64,000 nucleotides of DNA from Biomphalaria glabrata (GCF_947242115.1 NC_074720.1:43923529-43987528); one strand, 5' to 3'. Numbered from the stretch's first letter, positions 51,469 to 62,885 are shown. Made by a program: numbers and translations. Notes: generated by a model from the letters alone, not told the origin.

Positions 51469-51639
51469 GTGAAAACAAACATGAAATAGAAACAAAATAA
51501 CGGAGTATGCTACGCCGTGGGTCGACTAGTATATAATAATATATACCTGACTAGGCCTAGGACCCTACTTTTAACTTTAATTCAGATCTAATTGGTTAAG
51601 CGGCGTAAGCCTATTTAATCTAATCAGAGGTTTAATTCA

Positions 51640-51722
51640 TTAATTAACATGCATGGCTAGATTGACACATGAAATGCGTATGACGTCATTATCTTCTAAT
51701 AATATTATAAATATACGAAGAA
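51640..51722 (+). mobile_element. LINE-A tail fragment
   Basis: AACATGCATGGCTAGATTGA..TGACGTCATTATCTTCT matches the LINE-A stop and 3' UTR. Confidence 0.5.
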
Positions 51723-51724
51723 GA

Positions 51725-51870
51725 CGTTGTCACGTTCCTTCAGCATTGAGGATTAACACGTCTAGCCCAAAGCTCTTGCAGGACGGCTTGGAACAGGGTT
51801 CGAACCAGTGACCACCAAGACAACAGTGGGGAGCGCGTACCACACGACCAAGAAGCCATTCTTCTCGTAA
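51725..51870 (-). mobile_element. SINE family B, diverged
   Basis: CACGTTCCTTCAG, then GGGTTCGAACC and ACCACACGACCAAGAAGCC, in reverse orientation. Confidence 0.5.
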
Positions 51871-52284
51871 TCTAGCGTCTCCTGTTTATAATCTAGATAT
51901 AGAATAGTTTCAATAGATTTAGATTTTAGATAAAGGCGGATACAGATCTAGATCGAGGTGCTTATTTCAACTCTGTTCAATAGACATGCAAGCCTAAATC
52001 TAAAAATAAAAACACAAACCAAAGAATAAAATGATCTAGTCTGTATTTCAGAAGAATGCTGGCACGTGTCTTGTAAAGGTATCATTTAAAATCGAACATG
52101 ATCTGTAGAAATTGGCTAGCATGACGGTGGGTCTAAGTTTTTGTGATGTGTTTAGCACTAGTGATCTGTCCATTTCACATCGTGTGCAAATGTTAGTTGT
52201 GCACTTTCAGACAATTAAAAATGATGGCTAATCTTAGTAAAAATCAGTATTGTTGGGCGTCTTCAGCACTTCTTGCAACTTTAG

Positions 52285-52430
52285 GATGTCTGCCTGGTCG
52301 TGCGGTTTGCACGTTGGACTGTCGATGGTCCCGAGTTCAAACCCTGCCGGCTCCCATATCCCCCGTCGTCTTGCGGGAGGCTTGGACTAGAAAAAAAATT
52401 ATCTTCAACTCTGAAGGAACATTTTAATTT
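52285..52430 (+). mobile_element. SINE family B
   Basis: GTCTGCCTGGTCGTGCGGTT, a GAGTTCAAACCCTGC box, then CAACTCTGAAGGAACATT. Confidence 0.7.
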
Positions 52431-52436
52431 TTTAGG

Positions 52437-52930
52437 GGCTTATTCCGGAAGAACATTTCCGCCTCTACATGTTACAAAATAGAGCAGTGAGATGTAGGCC
52501 CTATAACAAACGAATATTCCAGTTTGATTACAGTAACACCATTTGTAAAATCACTTAACTTAGAGACACTTCAGGACAGAAGAATAAAAAGTAAAGTAGC
52601 TTTAGTAGGCCTACATGAAACACTAGACCATAACTTACAAATAGAAAAACAAAACCTAATGAAAAACTCAGAAAGACATGTAGAGGTATACATTCCATAA
52701 ACCATACGCTAGAAAAAATGTATACATGGGCTCCTTCGTCCCTAGTGCCATTAGAGGATGGAATGGGTTGCCTGAATCAGCCAGGAAAACCAACAAATTA
52801 GCAGAGTTAATGTCATTGATTAACATGCATGACTTGATTGGCACATGAAATGGGTAGGACGTAGTTATCTTCCCTTTTGAAGAAACGTCTGTAATAGCCT
52901 ATATATAAGAAGACATAACGGAGGCACAAA
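52437..52930 (+). mobile_element. LINE-A 3' region
   Basis: Reads FDYSNTVTKSLNLETLQDRR and KVALVGLHETLDHNLQIEKQ, then in another frame the ATGGAATGGGTTGCCTGAAT block and the 3' UTR. 5'-truncated and frame-broken. Confidence 0.75.
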
Positions 52931-52934
52931 TCTT

Positions 52935-53030
52935 ATCTTATCTTATATAATACAGACGTTACTTCAAAAAAGAAGATGATTACGTCCTATGTGGTGCATG
53001 CCTAGTCGTCAGAATAGAAGTCTACTTTCA
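52935..53030 (-). mobile_element. LINE-A tail, facing the previous copy
   Basis: TCTTATCTTATATAATACAG to TGATTACGTCCTATGTGG in reverse orientation, tail-to-tail with 52437-52930. Confidence 0.7.
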
Positions 53031-53308
53031 CAAGCCTACGTGTCATATGTATCGTCTCGTGGCTTCCACTGATCATTATCATTGCCCATATTATTCAAAG
53101 CAATGTCATTGTATTTTATTTTACTACTAGATCTAGGCGTTGAGAGATTTTCTTTCTGCGCATGCGTGATCTTTCGGTCTTGTGTCATGTAAAAATGTCT
53201 ATATGACACTGGGTCCATGAAATAGTAGATATAGATATTTTTTTGTGTGTGAGTCTTAAGTTTGTTTTAGGGCTACTTTACATATTGTTGTAGCGGACTG
53301 AAAGGGTT

Positions 53309-53450
53309 TGTAACATAATAGTATTATATGTACATTTGCACACTAGCGCGTCAGTGCAACACCGCTTGTGTTTACGTAATAAATGGAGTTCCTAATATGT
53401 CTTCCCTCTTAAACACTAGTTTGTTATTTGTGTAATACGAATATTCTACA
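53309..53450 (+). repeat. Gypsy 5' LTR
   Basis: 142 bp, from TGTAACATAATAG to GAATATTCTACA. It contains AATAAA near its centre. Confidence 0.95.
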
Positions 53451-53507
53451 TGGTGTCAGAATAAAACTTGAAAAGCTGTCCAGACAAAGGTTTTTATTAA
53501 TCTAATA

Positions 53508-56500
53508 ATGGCTTCTTTTTATTTTGAGCAACCAATCTTGAATTGGAATGCTAAAGATCTGTATCAAGAGTTTTTAAGGTTTCAACAGCAGGTGAGCTTT
53601 TGTTTCAAAGGACCGTTAGCTGGTGCCGATAGTAAACAAAAAGCCGGATGGCTGGGAATGTGGATAGGTCAACAAGGCCGTGAAGTTTACAAAACTCTAA
53701 ATATTAATGATAGTGAAGAGGGAGATCCGCAATTGCTATTAAAGAAAATAGAAGACTACATAAGGCCAAGACAAAATAAAAGAGTGTCTAGATTTAGAGC
53801 ACATCAGAGAAAGCAGGAAGAAGGAGAAAGTTTTGATAACTTTATTAAAGACCTAAAGCTTCTCATTATGGACTGTGAGTATGACAACCCAGACGATATG
53901 CTTATTGATTTGATCATTAGTGGAGTCATACACGAAAAGGTACAATTAAGACTACTTGATCAGGGACAGAAGTTGACCCTTAGCAAGGCTATTGAAATTG
54001 GACAACAATACGAGATGTCGCAAAGCCAAGTGAAAATGTTTAGGGGCCAAGAAGTTCTAGCAATCAAGAGACAGTCACACAATGTATTCAAGCAGAAGTC
54101 TAAAGAAAACTCAGCTAAATTATGTAGTAAATGCGGCAAGAACCACGAAAAGGGAAAATGTCCAGCAATAGGAACCACATGCAATTTCTGCAAAAAGAAA
54201 AACCACTGGTTTCAAATGTGCAGAAAAAGACGCAACGTCAATCTGGTAGAAGATGACAGTCACAGTGATGAAAATATTATACCTGTTAGCACTGCAAGTA
54301 GCCAGTATAGAAAGGGTAATATTGAGAACATCAATGTCGTCGAAGACAAGTGGACTGTAAAACTAGTCGTGCATGGCAAGACATTAATTTTTCGTATCGA
54401 CACTGGTGCAAGATGTAACATTCTTGTCAAGTCAGAGTTTGAAAAGCTCAAAGACAAAGTAAAACTTGCTTATTCAGCAAAGTCGCTCAAGTCTTACTCT
54501 AATCATGTTATTAAGACTTTAGGAGCAGTAGTGCTACCTTTGAAAAATAATATCCGAGAGGTGAAAGCAAGATTTGAGGTAGTAGACATTAGCCAAGAGA
54601 ACATTTTGAGTGGTGACACAGCAGAATGTTTAGGACTACTACAACGGATAGACAGCATAGAATCCAAGGCAGAAGACGAGTTACAAAGAGAGTTCCCTGA
54701 AATGCTTAAAACAACTGGAACACTGCCAGGAGAATACAAGATTCAGTTACAGGAAAATGCTAAAGGAGTTATCCATCCACCACGTCGCTTAGCAGCATCT
54801 CTACGCAATAAAGTTGAAGAAAAACTTAAAGAAATGCAAGCTGCTGGATTTATTACTCCAGTACATGAACCTACTGAATGGGTTAGCTCCATGGTTGTTT
54901 CGTTCAGGAATGACAAAGTGAGAATATGTATTGATCCAAAAGATCTCAATAAAGCAATCAGACGGGAACATCACCCGATGAAAACTATTGAAGATGTGAT
55001 CACTAATATTCCGGATTCGAATATATTCTCAGTTCTCGATGCCAAGTCAGGGTTTATGCAAATAAAGCTTGAAAGAGAATCTTCATTTCTCACAACTTTC
55101 AACACACCTCTGGGAAGATATAGATGGTTACGATTACCTTTTGGTATTAAATCAGCGCCAGAAATTTACCAAAGAATTATGGATGAAATGCTTCAAGGAA
55201 TTGAAGGAGCATATGTCATCATAGACGACATTCTAGTAGCTGGTAGAGATGTTGAGCATCATGATCACATTTTGAAACAAGTCATGCAAAGAGCAACGGA
55301 GTACAATCTAAAGCTGAACTATGATAAGTGCAAGATAAGGCAAAACAGAGTACCTTATATGGGTCATATCTTGTCAGAGAAAGGTTTAGAACCAGATCCA
55401 GCAAAGATAAAGGCAATTATTGACATGCCAGCTCCTCAAGACAAAGATGGAATCAGAAGATTTCTAGGTTTAATTCAGTACCTAGCAAAATTTATTCCTA
55501 ATCTAAGTCAAGCAGATGCTCCAATACGAAAGCTTCTAAAAGATGATGTAGAATTTCAATGGAATCATGAACAAAACAAGAGTTTTAAAGAATTGAAACA
55601 TCTTTGTACAAACCCTCCAGTTTTGTCATATTATGATGTCAACAAGAACGTAGAGATAGAATGTGATGCAAGTAAAGATGGACTGGGAGCAGTATTACTC
55701 CAGGAAGGCCGTATAATTGCATACGCATCAAGAGCTCTCACAGATACAGAAATAAGATATGCTCAGATTGAGAAGGAAATGCTCTCAATTGTGTATAGTA
55801 CTAGCAAATTTCACTGCTACATATTTGGTAAGGAAGTAACAGTTTATAATGATCACAAACCTCTGGCGCAAATCTTCAAGAAACCTCTATTGTCAGCACC
55901 AATGAGAATACAGAAGATGCTAATAAGACTACAGTGGTATGATCTGAAAGTCTGTTATAGAAAAGGCAAGGAAATGTTTATCTCCGATACACTTTCTCGT
56001 GCACATCTACCAAATACTGATACACAGACATGTGAATTTACAGATGATTCAGTGCATATGGTCTCTGTAAGTGATTCGAAATACAGTGAAATTAAAGACT
56101 GTACAAGCAAGGAACTTTCAATGCTTCTGGAAGTAATTATGACTGGTTGGCCAGACACAAGAAGCGAGACTCCAATTGAAGTCAGACCATATTGGGATTC
56201 AAGAGACCAATTATCAACTTCTGATGGTATTATATACAAAGGTCTGAGAATAGTCATGCCACCAAGCTTACATAAATACATGCTAAATCTGATTCACAAG
56301 TCTCACTTAGGAATAGTCAAGTGTAAGCAGCGAGCCAGACAAGTCATGTATTGGACAGGCATGAATGCAGACATTGAAGTGACAGTTAGGGATTGTAGCA
56401 GGTGTGCTGAACATCAGAATCAAAATGTGTCAGAACCGCTAATGCCTACCAAGACACCAGACCTTCCATACAGCATGGTTGGGTGTGATCTGTTTAACTT

Positions 56501-57392
56501 TGAGGGTAAAAAGTATGTGCTTCTAGTTGACTACTTCTCAAAGTTTATTGATGTCAAAGAACTGTCACAGGAAACTACATCAGATATCATCGAAGCAATG
56601 AAGAGTATATTCGCATGCCATGGAATACCTAGAAGGTTAAGGTCAGATAGCGGGCCACAGTTCTCTTCAAGGGAATTCCTGAACTTCTGTAAATCATACG
56701 GAATAGAGCATGAAATGTCGAGTCCTCATTTTCAGAGTTCTAATGGCGAGGCTGAAAGAGCTATTCAAACAGTGAAGAAACTGTGGAAGAAAAGCGAAGA
56801 CAAATCTCTGTCGCTATTAGACTACAGAACTACTCCACTGAGTAATATTAATTTGTCGCCAGCACAATTACTCATGGGACGCCGACCCAGAAACTTGTTA
56901 CCTTCGAGCGAGGAAATACTCACACCTAAGACACCAGATCTCAAGGTAGTGAAGAAACACTTTGAGTCCGAGAAACAGTCTCAGAAACATTATTATGATA
57001 AGAGGAAGGGAGTTAAGAGTCATAATCCACTACAAGACGGAACGGCAGTCAGAATGCAACTTAATTCTAAGTGGAAACCAGGAACAGTAGTTTCGAAGCA
57101 TTCTAAGCCTAGATCATATAATGTCAAAAGTGGAAATAAGGTCTACAGAAGAAACAGAAAACACATCAGAAAGTCTTCTGAGAAAGCAAACAGATTTGAC
57201 AACAATTATGACTTTCCAGATGACATCTCAGAACAACCAGAACCACTAGATCTAGAGAGTCCAAGATTACAAACTACACTAGATGTTGAGCCGCCACTAC
57301 ACACTGCTTCTTCTAACACCGCTAGACCACATGAACCTTACGTAACACGCTCAGGCAGAATAGTTAACAAACCCAAGAGACTTGATTTGTGA
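53508..57392 (+). CDS. Gypsy Gag-Pol polyprotein, single frame of 1294 residues
   Basis: Retrotransposon structural and enzymatic polyprotein, here in one continuous frame. In order: a Gag region; two CCHC zinc knuckles from residues 206 and 225; an aspartic protease with the DTG motif at 298; reverse transcriptase with the IIDD catalytic pair at 573-574; RNase H (IECDASKDGLGA); an integrase with its HHCC finger (about 930-970) and the D994, D1047, E1083 triad spaced D-35-E. The C-terminus is basic, with no chromodomain recognised. It ends 69 bp before the 3' LTR. It belongs to the element, not to the host. Confidence 0.95.
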   Translation: MASFYFEQPILNWNAKDLYQEFLRFQQQVSFCFKGPLAGADSKQKAGWLGMWIGQQGREVYKTLNINDSEEGDPQLLLKKIEDYIRPRQNKRVSRFRAHQRKQEEGESFDNFIKDLKLLIMDCEYDNPDDMLIDLIISGVIHEKVQLRLLDQGQKLTLSKAIEIGQQYEMSQSQVKMFRGQEVLAIKRQSHNVFKQKSKENSAKLCSKCGKNHEKGKCPAIGTTCNFCKKKNHWFQMCRKRRNVNLVEDDSHSDENIIPVSTASSQYRKGNIENINVVEDKWTVKLVVHGKTLIFRIDTGARCNILVKSEFEKLKDKVKLAYSAKSLKSYSNHVIKTLGAVVLPLKNNIREVKARFEVVDISQENILSGDTAECLGLLQRIDSIESKAEDELQREFPEMLKTTGTLPGEYKIQLQENAKGVIHPPRRLAASLRNKVEEKLKEMQAAGFITPVHEPTEWVSSMVVSFRNDKVRICIDPKDLNKAIRREHHPMKTIEDVITNIPDSNIFSVLDAKSGFMQIKLERESSFLTTFNTPLGRYRWLRLPFGIKSAPEIYQRIMDEMLQGIEGAYVIIDDILVAGRDVEHHDHILKQVMQRATEYNLKLNYDKCKIRQNRVPYMGHILSEKGLEPDPAKIKAIIDMPAPQDKDGIRRFLGLIQYLAKFIPNLSQADAPIRKLLKDDVEFQWNHEQNKSFKELKHLCTNPPVLSYYDVNKNVEIECDASKDGLGAVLLQEGRIIAYASRALTDTEIRYAQIEKEMLSIVYSTSKFHCYIFGKEVTVYNDHKPLAQIFKKPLLSAPMRIQKMLIRLQWYDLKVCYRKGKEMFISDTLSRAHLPNTDTQTCEFTDDSVHMVSVSDSKYSEIKDCTSKELSMLLEVIMTGWPDTRSETPIEVRPYWDSRDQLSTSDGIIYKGLRIVMPPSLHKYMLNLIHKSHLGIVKCKQRARQVMYWTGMNADIEVTVRDCSRCAEHQNQNVSEPLMPTKTPDLPYSMVGCDLFNFEGKKYVLLVDYFSKFIDVKELSQETTSDIIEAMKSIFACHGIPRRLRSDSGPQFSSREFLNFCKSYGIEHEMSSPHFQSSNGEAERAIQTVKKLWKKSEDKSLSLLDYRTTPLSNINLSPAQLLMGRRPRNLLPSSEEILTPKTPDLKVVKKHFESEKQSQKHYYDKRKGVKSHNPLQDGTAVRMQLNSKWKPGTVVSKHSKPRSYNVKSGNKVYRRNRKHIRKSSEKANRFDNNYDFPDDISEQPEPLDLESPRLQTTLDVEPPLHTASSNTARPHEPYVTRSGRIVNKPKRLDL

Positions 57393-57461
57393 ATTGGCTT
57401 TTTGGTTGACTAGTTTGTTAGTTATTCTGATAAATAGATTTTCTGAATTAAAGAAGAGAGA

Positions 57462-57603
57462 TGTAACATAATAGTATTATATGTACATTTGCACACTAGC
57501 GCGTCAGTGCAACACCGCTTGTGTTTACGTAATAAATGGAGTTCCTAATATGTCTTCCCTCTTAAACACTAGTTTGTTATTTGTGTAATACGAATATTCT
57601 ACA
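57462..57603 (+). repeat. Gypsy 3' LTR
   Basis: 142 bp, identical by eye to the 5' LTR. Confidence 0.95.
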
Positions 57604-58059
57604 GGGTTAATCTGTGTGCGGCCTACTGATACATACCACTCAGGCCAATCACACAGGTCAACGGCTGTCGATAGACAAGGGACAGTACTGCTAATAACCG
57701 CAAGTATGACCTGTGATGTGGTCATGTGATCGAGAACCTTCACGGACTAGCGACAGTGTGTAACAATAGACAGTTGAGTCCAGGACAGCAAAGCAGTAAG
57801 GACTTGTGGTACATTTGAGTTCTCGAAAATGTAGCTGTACGAGCTAGAGAGACTAGTAATGTTTAGTTAGGCAGTTCTGTTAAGTACAAGAAAGCATTTG
57901 AATTTGATGTAGCCAATTGTGTTGAATTGGCTGTCGATGTATTTGTAATTAAACCGCCACTTTGTTACTTGAAGCTCTCGTTGTCAAGTTCTTGTCTTAG
58001 ATGCGCTGTTGTGTTGTGAAGTAGTGTTTGCAGAATGCATGGTAGAGAAGATCGTAACA

Positions 58060-58840
58060 ATATGTTACTTTTCCCGTTAGTATCCATGGAACATTTATGC
58101 CAAGTTTTATCAAGATTGGTCAAACGGTTTTGATTGTTATTCTGGACACACATACGCCTTACGTTCTTCTTTACATTATCTTTCAAATCTTATCTTTTAA
58201 TTCTCTTCATAAAGCTTATCTCCCCTTAGCTAAGAAATCTTATTTTCTACACAAGACTTATTTCCCTTAACTTACTGCGTTTTTTCTTTATTCTACATTA
58301 TAACAAAACTAGTTTCTACTAGTTGATTGATTTTTTTTTTATTGATGCATGTGTTGTCATCAATTATGAGCGTGTTAGTAAAAAATTTGATGAAAATTGA
58401 ATGAGCAGAAGTGGTCGAAAAATCGATTCCAAAAGTTTATACAAACCCTGTTTAAAAAAAAAACCCAAGCAAAGAAATATCTGACATACAAACAACAAAC
58501 ACAGTGAGTGACAATATTCACAAAGTTTAATGAACCAATGGTCACGTGACATAGATGAGTCAATGAAAACATTCAGACGTAGTGAGCAGACAACTAAATG
58601 ACCCCAGTATGGGGGGGTTCAGTTCAGTCGTACTTGTAGTTCATGAGCTGTTGGGTAGAACTTGGGTTTTAATTTTGTCCCACTTTGTGGTGTCTACAGA
58701 TGCTAAACCACACTGACCTATACAACAATTATGAATGTATATATATATATAGTGCTGTACACCTAGGTATTACAAAAATAGATGTTCACCAAAAAAAAAA
58801 AAAAAAACTACAGCATTAATAGTTGACAATAACATAAGAG
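58060..58840. other. AT-rich spacer, nothing recognised
   Basis: TTATCAAGATTGGTCAAACG at 58107 resembles a dispersed-repeat end, but no element boundaries are visible. It contains TA and A runs. Confidence 0.4.
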
Positions 58841-58909
58841 TCAAATTGTGGTTTTAAACGGCTGTACATACAACTTCAGATGGCAACGTAGGACTAAGAA
58901 TTCAGTGAC

Positions 58910-59035
58910 CTCGACAGCACCAAGTGATCAGCAAGCCACAGAGTCTGGACATCGTGTGATCAACAAGTCACATGACCTCAGACACCATGTGATCAGCAAG
59001 TCACATGACTTAGGGCATCATGCGACTCAAAGAAT
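58910..59035. repeat. ~32-bp tandem repeat
   Basis: About four imperfect copies of ATGTGATCAGCAAGTCACAT. Confidence 0.8.
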
Positions 59036-59450
59036 GAGAAGCCTCACAATGAAAGCATAATAAAAAAATAAAAACACAATAAAAAATAAACCTAGAGCAA
59101 GATACATGAATGTACTGCCAACTAAAAGCAGTTCAAAATAATTATTCAAAAGCATGCATTCTCCTGTTATTAGAGATGTTAGCTCTTTTTTTTTTGGTGT
59201 GGTGTATCCTATGTACAGAATAAAGAAAATGATGACAAATGTGTTTTTTTTTTTTAAAGGCATATAAAAATGTATGTGCACTATTCAGCACTGCAGGTTC
59301 GAATTGTCGAAGCCCTTCTGATTGTAGGTATTTTTTAGTTGGCAAGATTGAAAATCAATTTAGCATCCTTGACATTCAGTGCATTGCTACAGAGAAAACA
59401 CAAACTGAATAAAAATCATAAGGATCTCAATGACGTCAACTGATGAGATG

Positions 59451-59800
59451 CAGGGGCCATATTTAAGGTCTGGTAACAGCCCAAGGGCTTCCACAAAAGA
59501 GACTTAAAAATTCACATATGGTCTTACTCTGCACAAACTCCAAAACATACAAAAATTTTTTTTTTAAATTCACAAAAAATTGCATATTAAATAATTATAA
59601 CTTTTTTTTTAAAGTAGTAAAATTAGATCAAATTTACAAGCAGTCTTATTTCTTTCTCTTAGTATATGGCTTGTTATTAAATATCAGTATGTTTATTGAT
59701 AAGTGTTAAAAAGTGGATTTTTATTAAAGCTTTCAATAAAGTGTAGGGACCCCCACAAAAAATCTGCACCAGGACCAGCAAATACTTAATTCCGGCCCTG
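59451..59800. mobile_element. 350-bp hAT-type MITE
   Basis: The ends CAGGGGCCATATTTAAG and CTTAATTCCGGCCCTG are inverse repeats. ATGAGATG is duplicated exactly at 59443-59450 and 59801-59808. The inside is AT-rich and non-coding. Related ends are seen near 29262 and 38213. Confidence 0.85.
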
Positions 59801-59809
59801 ATGAGATGC

Positions 59810-60690
59810 CAAACTAGCTGTGCCACTGTTGGCTTCACTTTGAAATAATCCATCCCATTATTTGATAAGGACTACAGCAAGAAGAAATCTATTATCCTAT
59901 TCCTCATATAAGCAAATGTTCAAAGAAATAAAAGAAGTGAAAAACTTGGAATGGCAACAAAACGAAATAAAACAAAAAAAGTAAAGCTCACAATAACTAG
60001 TGCCACAGACTACTCCTGGTATCCGTAGCAACAGATGTACACACTTTAACTAATGCTTAGATGAAACTCCATGAAGCAAGTCAAACCATAAATTAAAATA
60101 TCTGAACAAATCTTTGAGTACATAACATTGATCTTTCAGTTTATATAAAAAATTCAAATATTCTTTGAAACGATCTGGTAAAAAAAGCATTTTGAAAACA
60201 TTGTTAAAATAGGTTTATTTTGAATGTACATTCTCATAGATATTTTAGCAGCTTGTTGACACACAATAATCAACAGGTACTGTGGTAGAGCAGGAAGAAT
60301 CAAGACACAGCGAGAGACTAAGAAGATGGACATAGAACACTGAGACAATATTCCCTTTTGATTTGTATATAAAAAAAAAAACACAAAATGATCATTTACA
60401 TTTCCCCAGAAAACATGAAACAGTAGCACATCAATTTATTGTATTGTCTTTCATTCTTATCAAGTTACAGTCTAAAATTTTTAAACAAAATATATACAGG
60501 AGTGGGTGACAAAAGACAGATTGTCAATTATTAATTTTCTTTTCCATCACTGGTTAAAATCCAAATTTCAAATACATTTAAATTTTTTTTTATCTGTGTC
60601 AAAGATACAGTGACGATACGTTTGAAGATTTTATTATAGCAGTTGAAATTTAAATTTTACTATTAGTCCTAATTATTTAGACAATCGCAA
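59810..60690. other. AT-rich spacer, nothing recognised
   Basis: No gene, repeat or exon was identified. Confidence 0.4.
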
Positions 60691-60699
60691 GGATGTATT

Positions 60700-60855
60700 T
60701 GGGTTTTTTTTAGACATCCTTCAGAAATAAGGATATTTCTATCCTACCCCAAACCTAATGCAGGCAGGACAGGAGGGATGACAGGGGCCAGTTTTCGAAC
60801 TAAGGACCTTCATGAAGACAGACTGAATCATAAACCACACAACCAGCAGCCATTA
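60700..60855 (-). mobile_element. SINE family B, diverged
   Basis: ATCCTTCAGAAATAAGGATA, GACAGGGGCCAGTTTTCGAAC and CATAAACCACACAACCAGCAG, in reverse orientation. Confidence 0.5.
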
Positions 60856-60954
60856 ATAGTGTTAACATGAAGGCTAAAAAATTTTAAAACATTTCTGCAA
60901 TCTAGGGGGAGAAAAAAATAACAATAGTTTTTTATAGTTTTTTTTTTATTATAG

Positions 60955-61200
60955 TTTTTTTTTTTTATAGCACTACTTTCATGCTTATAGCATGCTCAGA
61001 GCGCTTTTGGTCCAATCTCATTTGTGGACCAGTGGGGGGGGGGGGGGGGGGGGGGGGGTATCTAGGAGTTGGTTTTCCGTGCTGCCTTTAGGCGCTCAGT
61101 AAACACAACTTTGCCCGAGTCGGGTGTCGAACCTAGAGCCCCCTTCTAGGTAGCCAAGCCAAGTTCAAGCGCACTTAGCCTCTCGACCACGCTTCCCACA
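60955..61200 (-). mobile_element. SINE family C with long G run
   Basis: Matches 28975-29210. The internal G run has grown to about 25. Confidence 0.8.
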
Positions 61201-62086
61201 ATACAAAAAAATTTGATGACGTTATGATGGTAGAAAGATACTGTCATTATTTTGAGAATGAGGAAAAAATACTGCTCTGAGAGCCATAAAATAGATGGAT
61301 TTTTATGCACAAACTGTGGCAGATTTAGCACTCCAGAATTGGCTCGTCTAGTCACAGCAGATTCTATCCTGATTCAAGAAGAAACTAGCATCGATAATTT
61401 ATCTTGATGCATCTATTATCTTTTGAATAATTTAGTAAAAAGGATAAATTGAGATGTGCAGCTCAAATAAACTAATGGTCGTTGACACAAAGTAAAGGTC
61501 ACTGTTATACCTGATATGGCAGTTCATATTTCATTCCACGAATGTTGTATAGCACAAATTGATCTTCTACTGTGTTTCCATGACATAAGATTGTCAAAAA
61601 CATACTCATTAATATATATTTGAATATATTGGGTTATTTCTTGATTGAAATCTCACATAGTTGTTCAAAAAGAACAAATTAATATACAAACTTGAAATCT
61701 CATGCATTTCAATCTCTACTACAGGGGCCTGACTTAGCCTTGTCAAGATTACACAGCGACTTTAGTGCTACATTGCAGAGGTTGTATAAAGACATAATAA
61801 ACAAACTAAAAAGAACTGTCTACAAAATTAAAGTAATTGGCTCAAAAAACTTGTTCTAAAAATACATTATTAAACTAAGTGTATCAAAAAACATAGACTT
61901 TATCTAATCCAGTCTAAAAAAATCTCACAGTTCAACAGTTGAATCTATAAATGTTGAAAACTAAATACAAAGTACAACCTTTTTATAAACGAAATATTAC
62001 AAAAAATACAATTTTCACATCAATTTCAAATATAATTTTTTTTGTTTTTAAAACTGAGAGAACATCTTGGTGGGGGAAAAAATGGC

Positions 62087-62295
62087 TGTTAGTCTGAATA
62101 TCAGTACAGATGTTCAAGAATATCAGTACAGGTATTCAAGAATATCAGTTCAGGTGTTCAAGAATATCTGTACATGAGTTCAAGAATAACTGTACAGGTG
62201 TTCAAGAATAACTGTACAGGTGTTCAAGAATATCTGTACAGGTATTCAAGAATATCAGTTCAGGTGTTCAAGAATATCTGTACAGGTGTTTAATT
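62087..62295. repeat. ~22-bp minisatellite
   Basis: About nine copies of AAGAATATCAGTACAGGTGT plus TC. Confidence 0.9.
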
Positions 62296-62364
62296 GAGCT
62301 GGAGGACATGAAATCAAAATGCAAAGAATGAGTTGATGTTGTGCTTCCAGAATTTATGTGCAGC

Positions 62365-62640
62365 AAATAATACTGCAGACAGATGACCTATAAATGGCAT
62401 ACGCACATATAAATGGCATACGCTGCTGACAAATGACCTATAATTGGCATACTCTGCTGACAGATGACCTATAAATGACATACGCTGCTGAAGATGATCT
62501 ATAATTGTCATACGCTGCTGACAGATGACCTATAAATGGCATAAACTGCTGACAGACAACCTATAAATGGCTTACACTGCTGACCTGACAGATGACCTAT
62601 AAATGGCATACACTACTGACAGATGATCTAAATGTGATAT
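62365..62640. repeat. ~29-bp minisatellite
   Basis: About nine imperfect copies of CTGACAGATGACCTATAAAT plus GGCATACGC. Confidence 0.9.
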
Positions 62641-62689
62641 TGATAAAAGATTACCTAAATGTAAAAAAAAAATGCTAACAGACAATGTA

Positions 62690-62885
62690 ACATAGCATAA
62701 TGACATTGGATGACTTCTGAATGACATATTGACATCATATAACTTTTGTGTGGCATACTAACATCACATGGCTTCTGTATGGCATACTGATATCACATGA
62801 CCTCTGTATGACACACTGACATCATATGACTTAAGTGTGGAATAAGGACATCAGATGACTTTTGTATGGCATACTGTCAGCATGT
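62690..62885. repeat. 29-bp minisatellite
   Basis: About seven copies of ACATCATATGACTTCTGTAT plus GGCATACTG. It shares the GATGAC and GGCATAC words with the preceding array, so the two may be related. Confidence 0.85.

Larger units (their letters stand above)
53309..57603 (+). mobile_element. Ty3/Gypsy LTR retrotransposon (Mag-like), looks whole
   Basis: 4295 bp with 142-bp LTRs at both ends, TG...CA termini and a GGGTT target duplication (53304-53308 and 57604-57608). The two LTRs are identical by eye, so the insertion is young. A TGGTGTCAG primer-site-like stretch follows the left LTR, and a purine tract (AAAGAAGAGAGA) precedes the right one. Two CCHC knuckles and the domain order protease, RT, RNase H, integrase place it in Gypsy, most like the Mag lineage. 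No envelope frame is seen. Confidence 0.95.
53286..58059 (+). mobile_element. Probable solo LTR (474 bp) hosting the Gypsy insertion
   Basis: Once the nested element is set aside, TGTTGTAGCGGACTGAAAGG leads on to text ending GATCGTAACA, bounded by ATAT on both sides. TG...CA ends and a short flanking repeat fit an old long terminal repeat with no internal region left. The left part is only 23 bp, so this is inference. Orientation is assumed. Confidence 0.45.

Noticed and set aside
53036-53218. 60-codon minus-strand frame upstream of the Gypsy element as a 5' exon of the CBM20 gene
   Set aside because: No splice donor in a usable place and no similarity to anything known.
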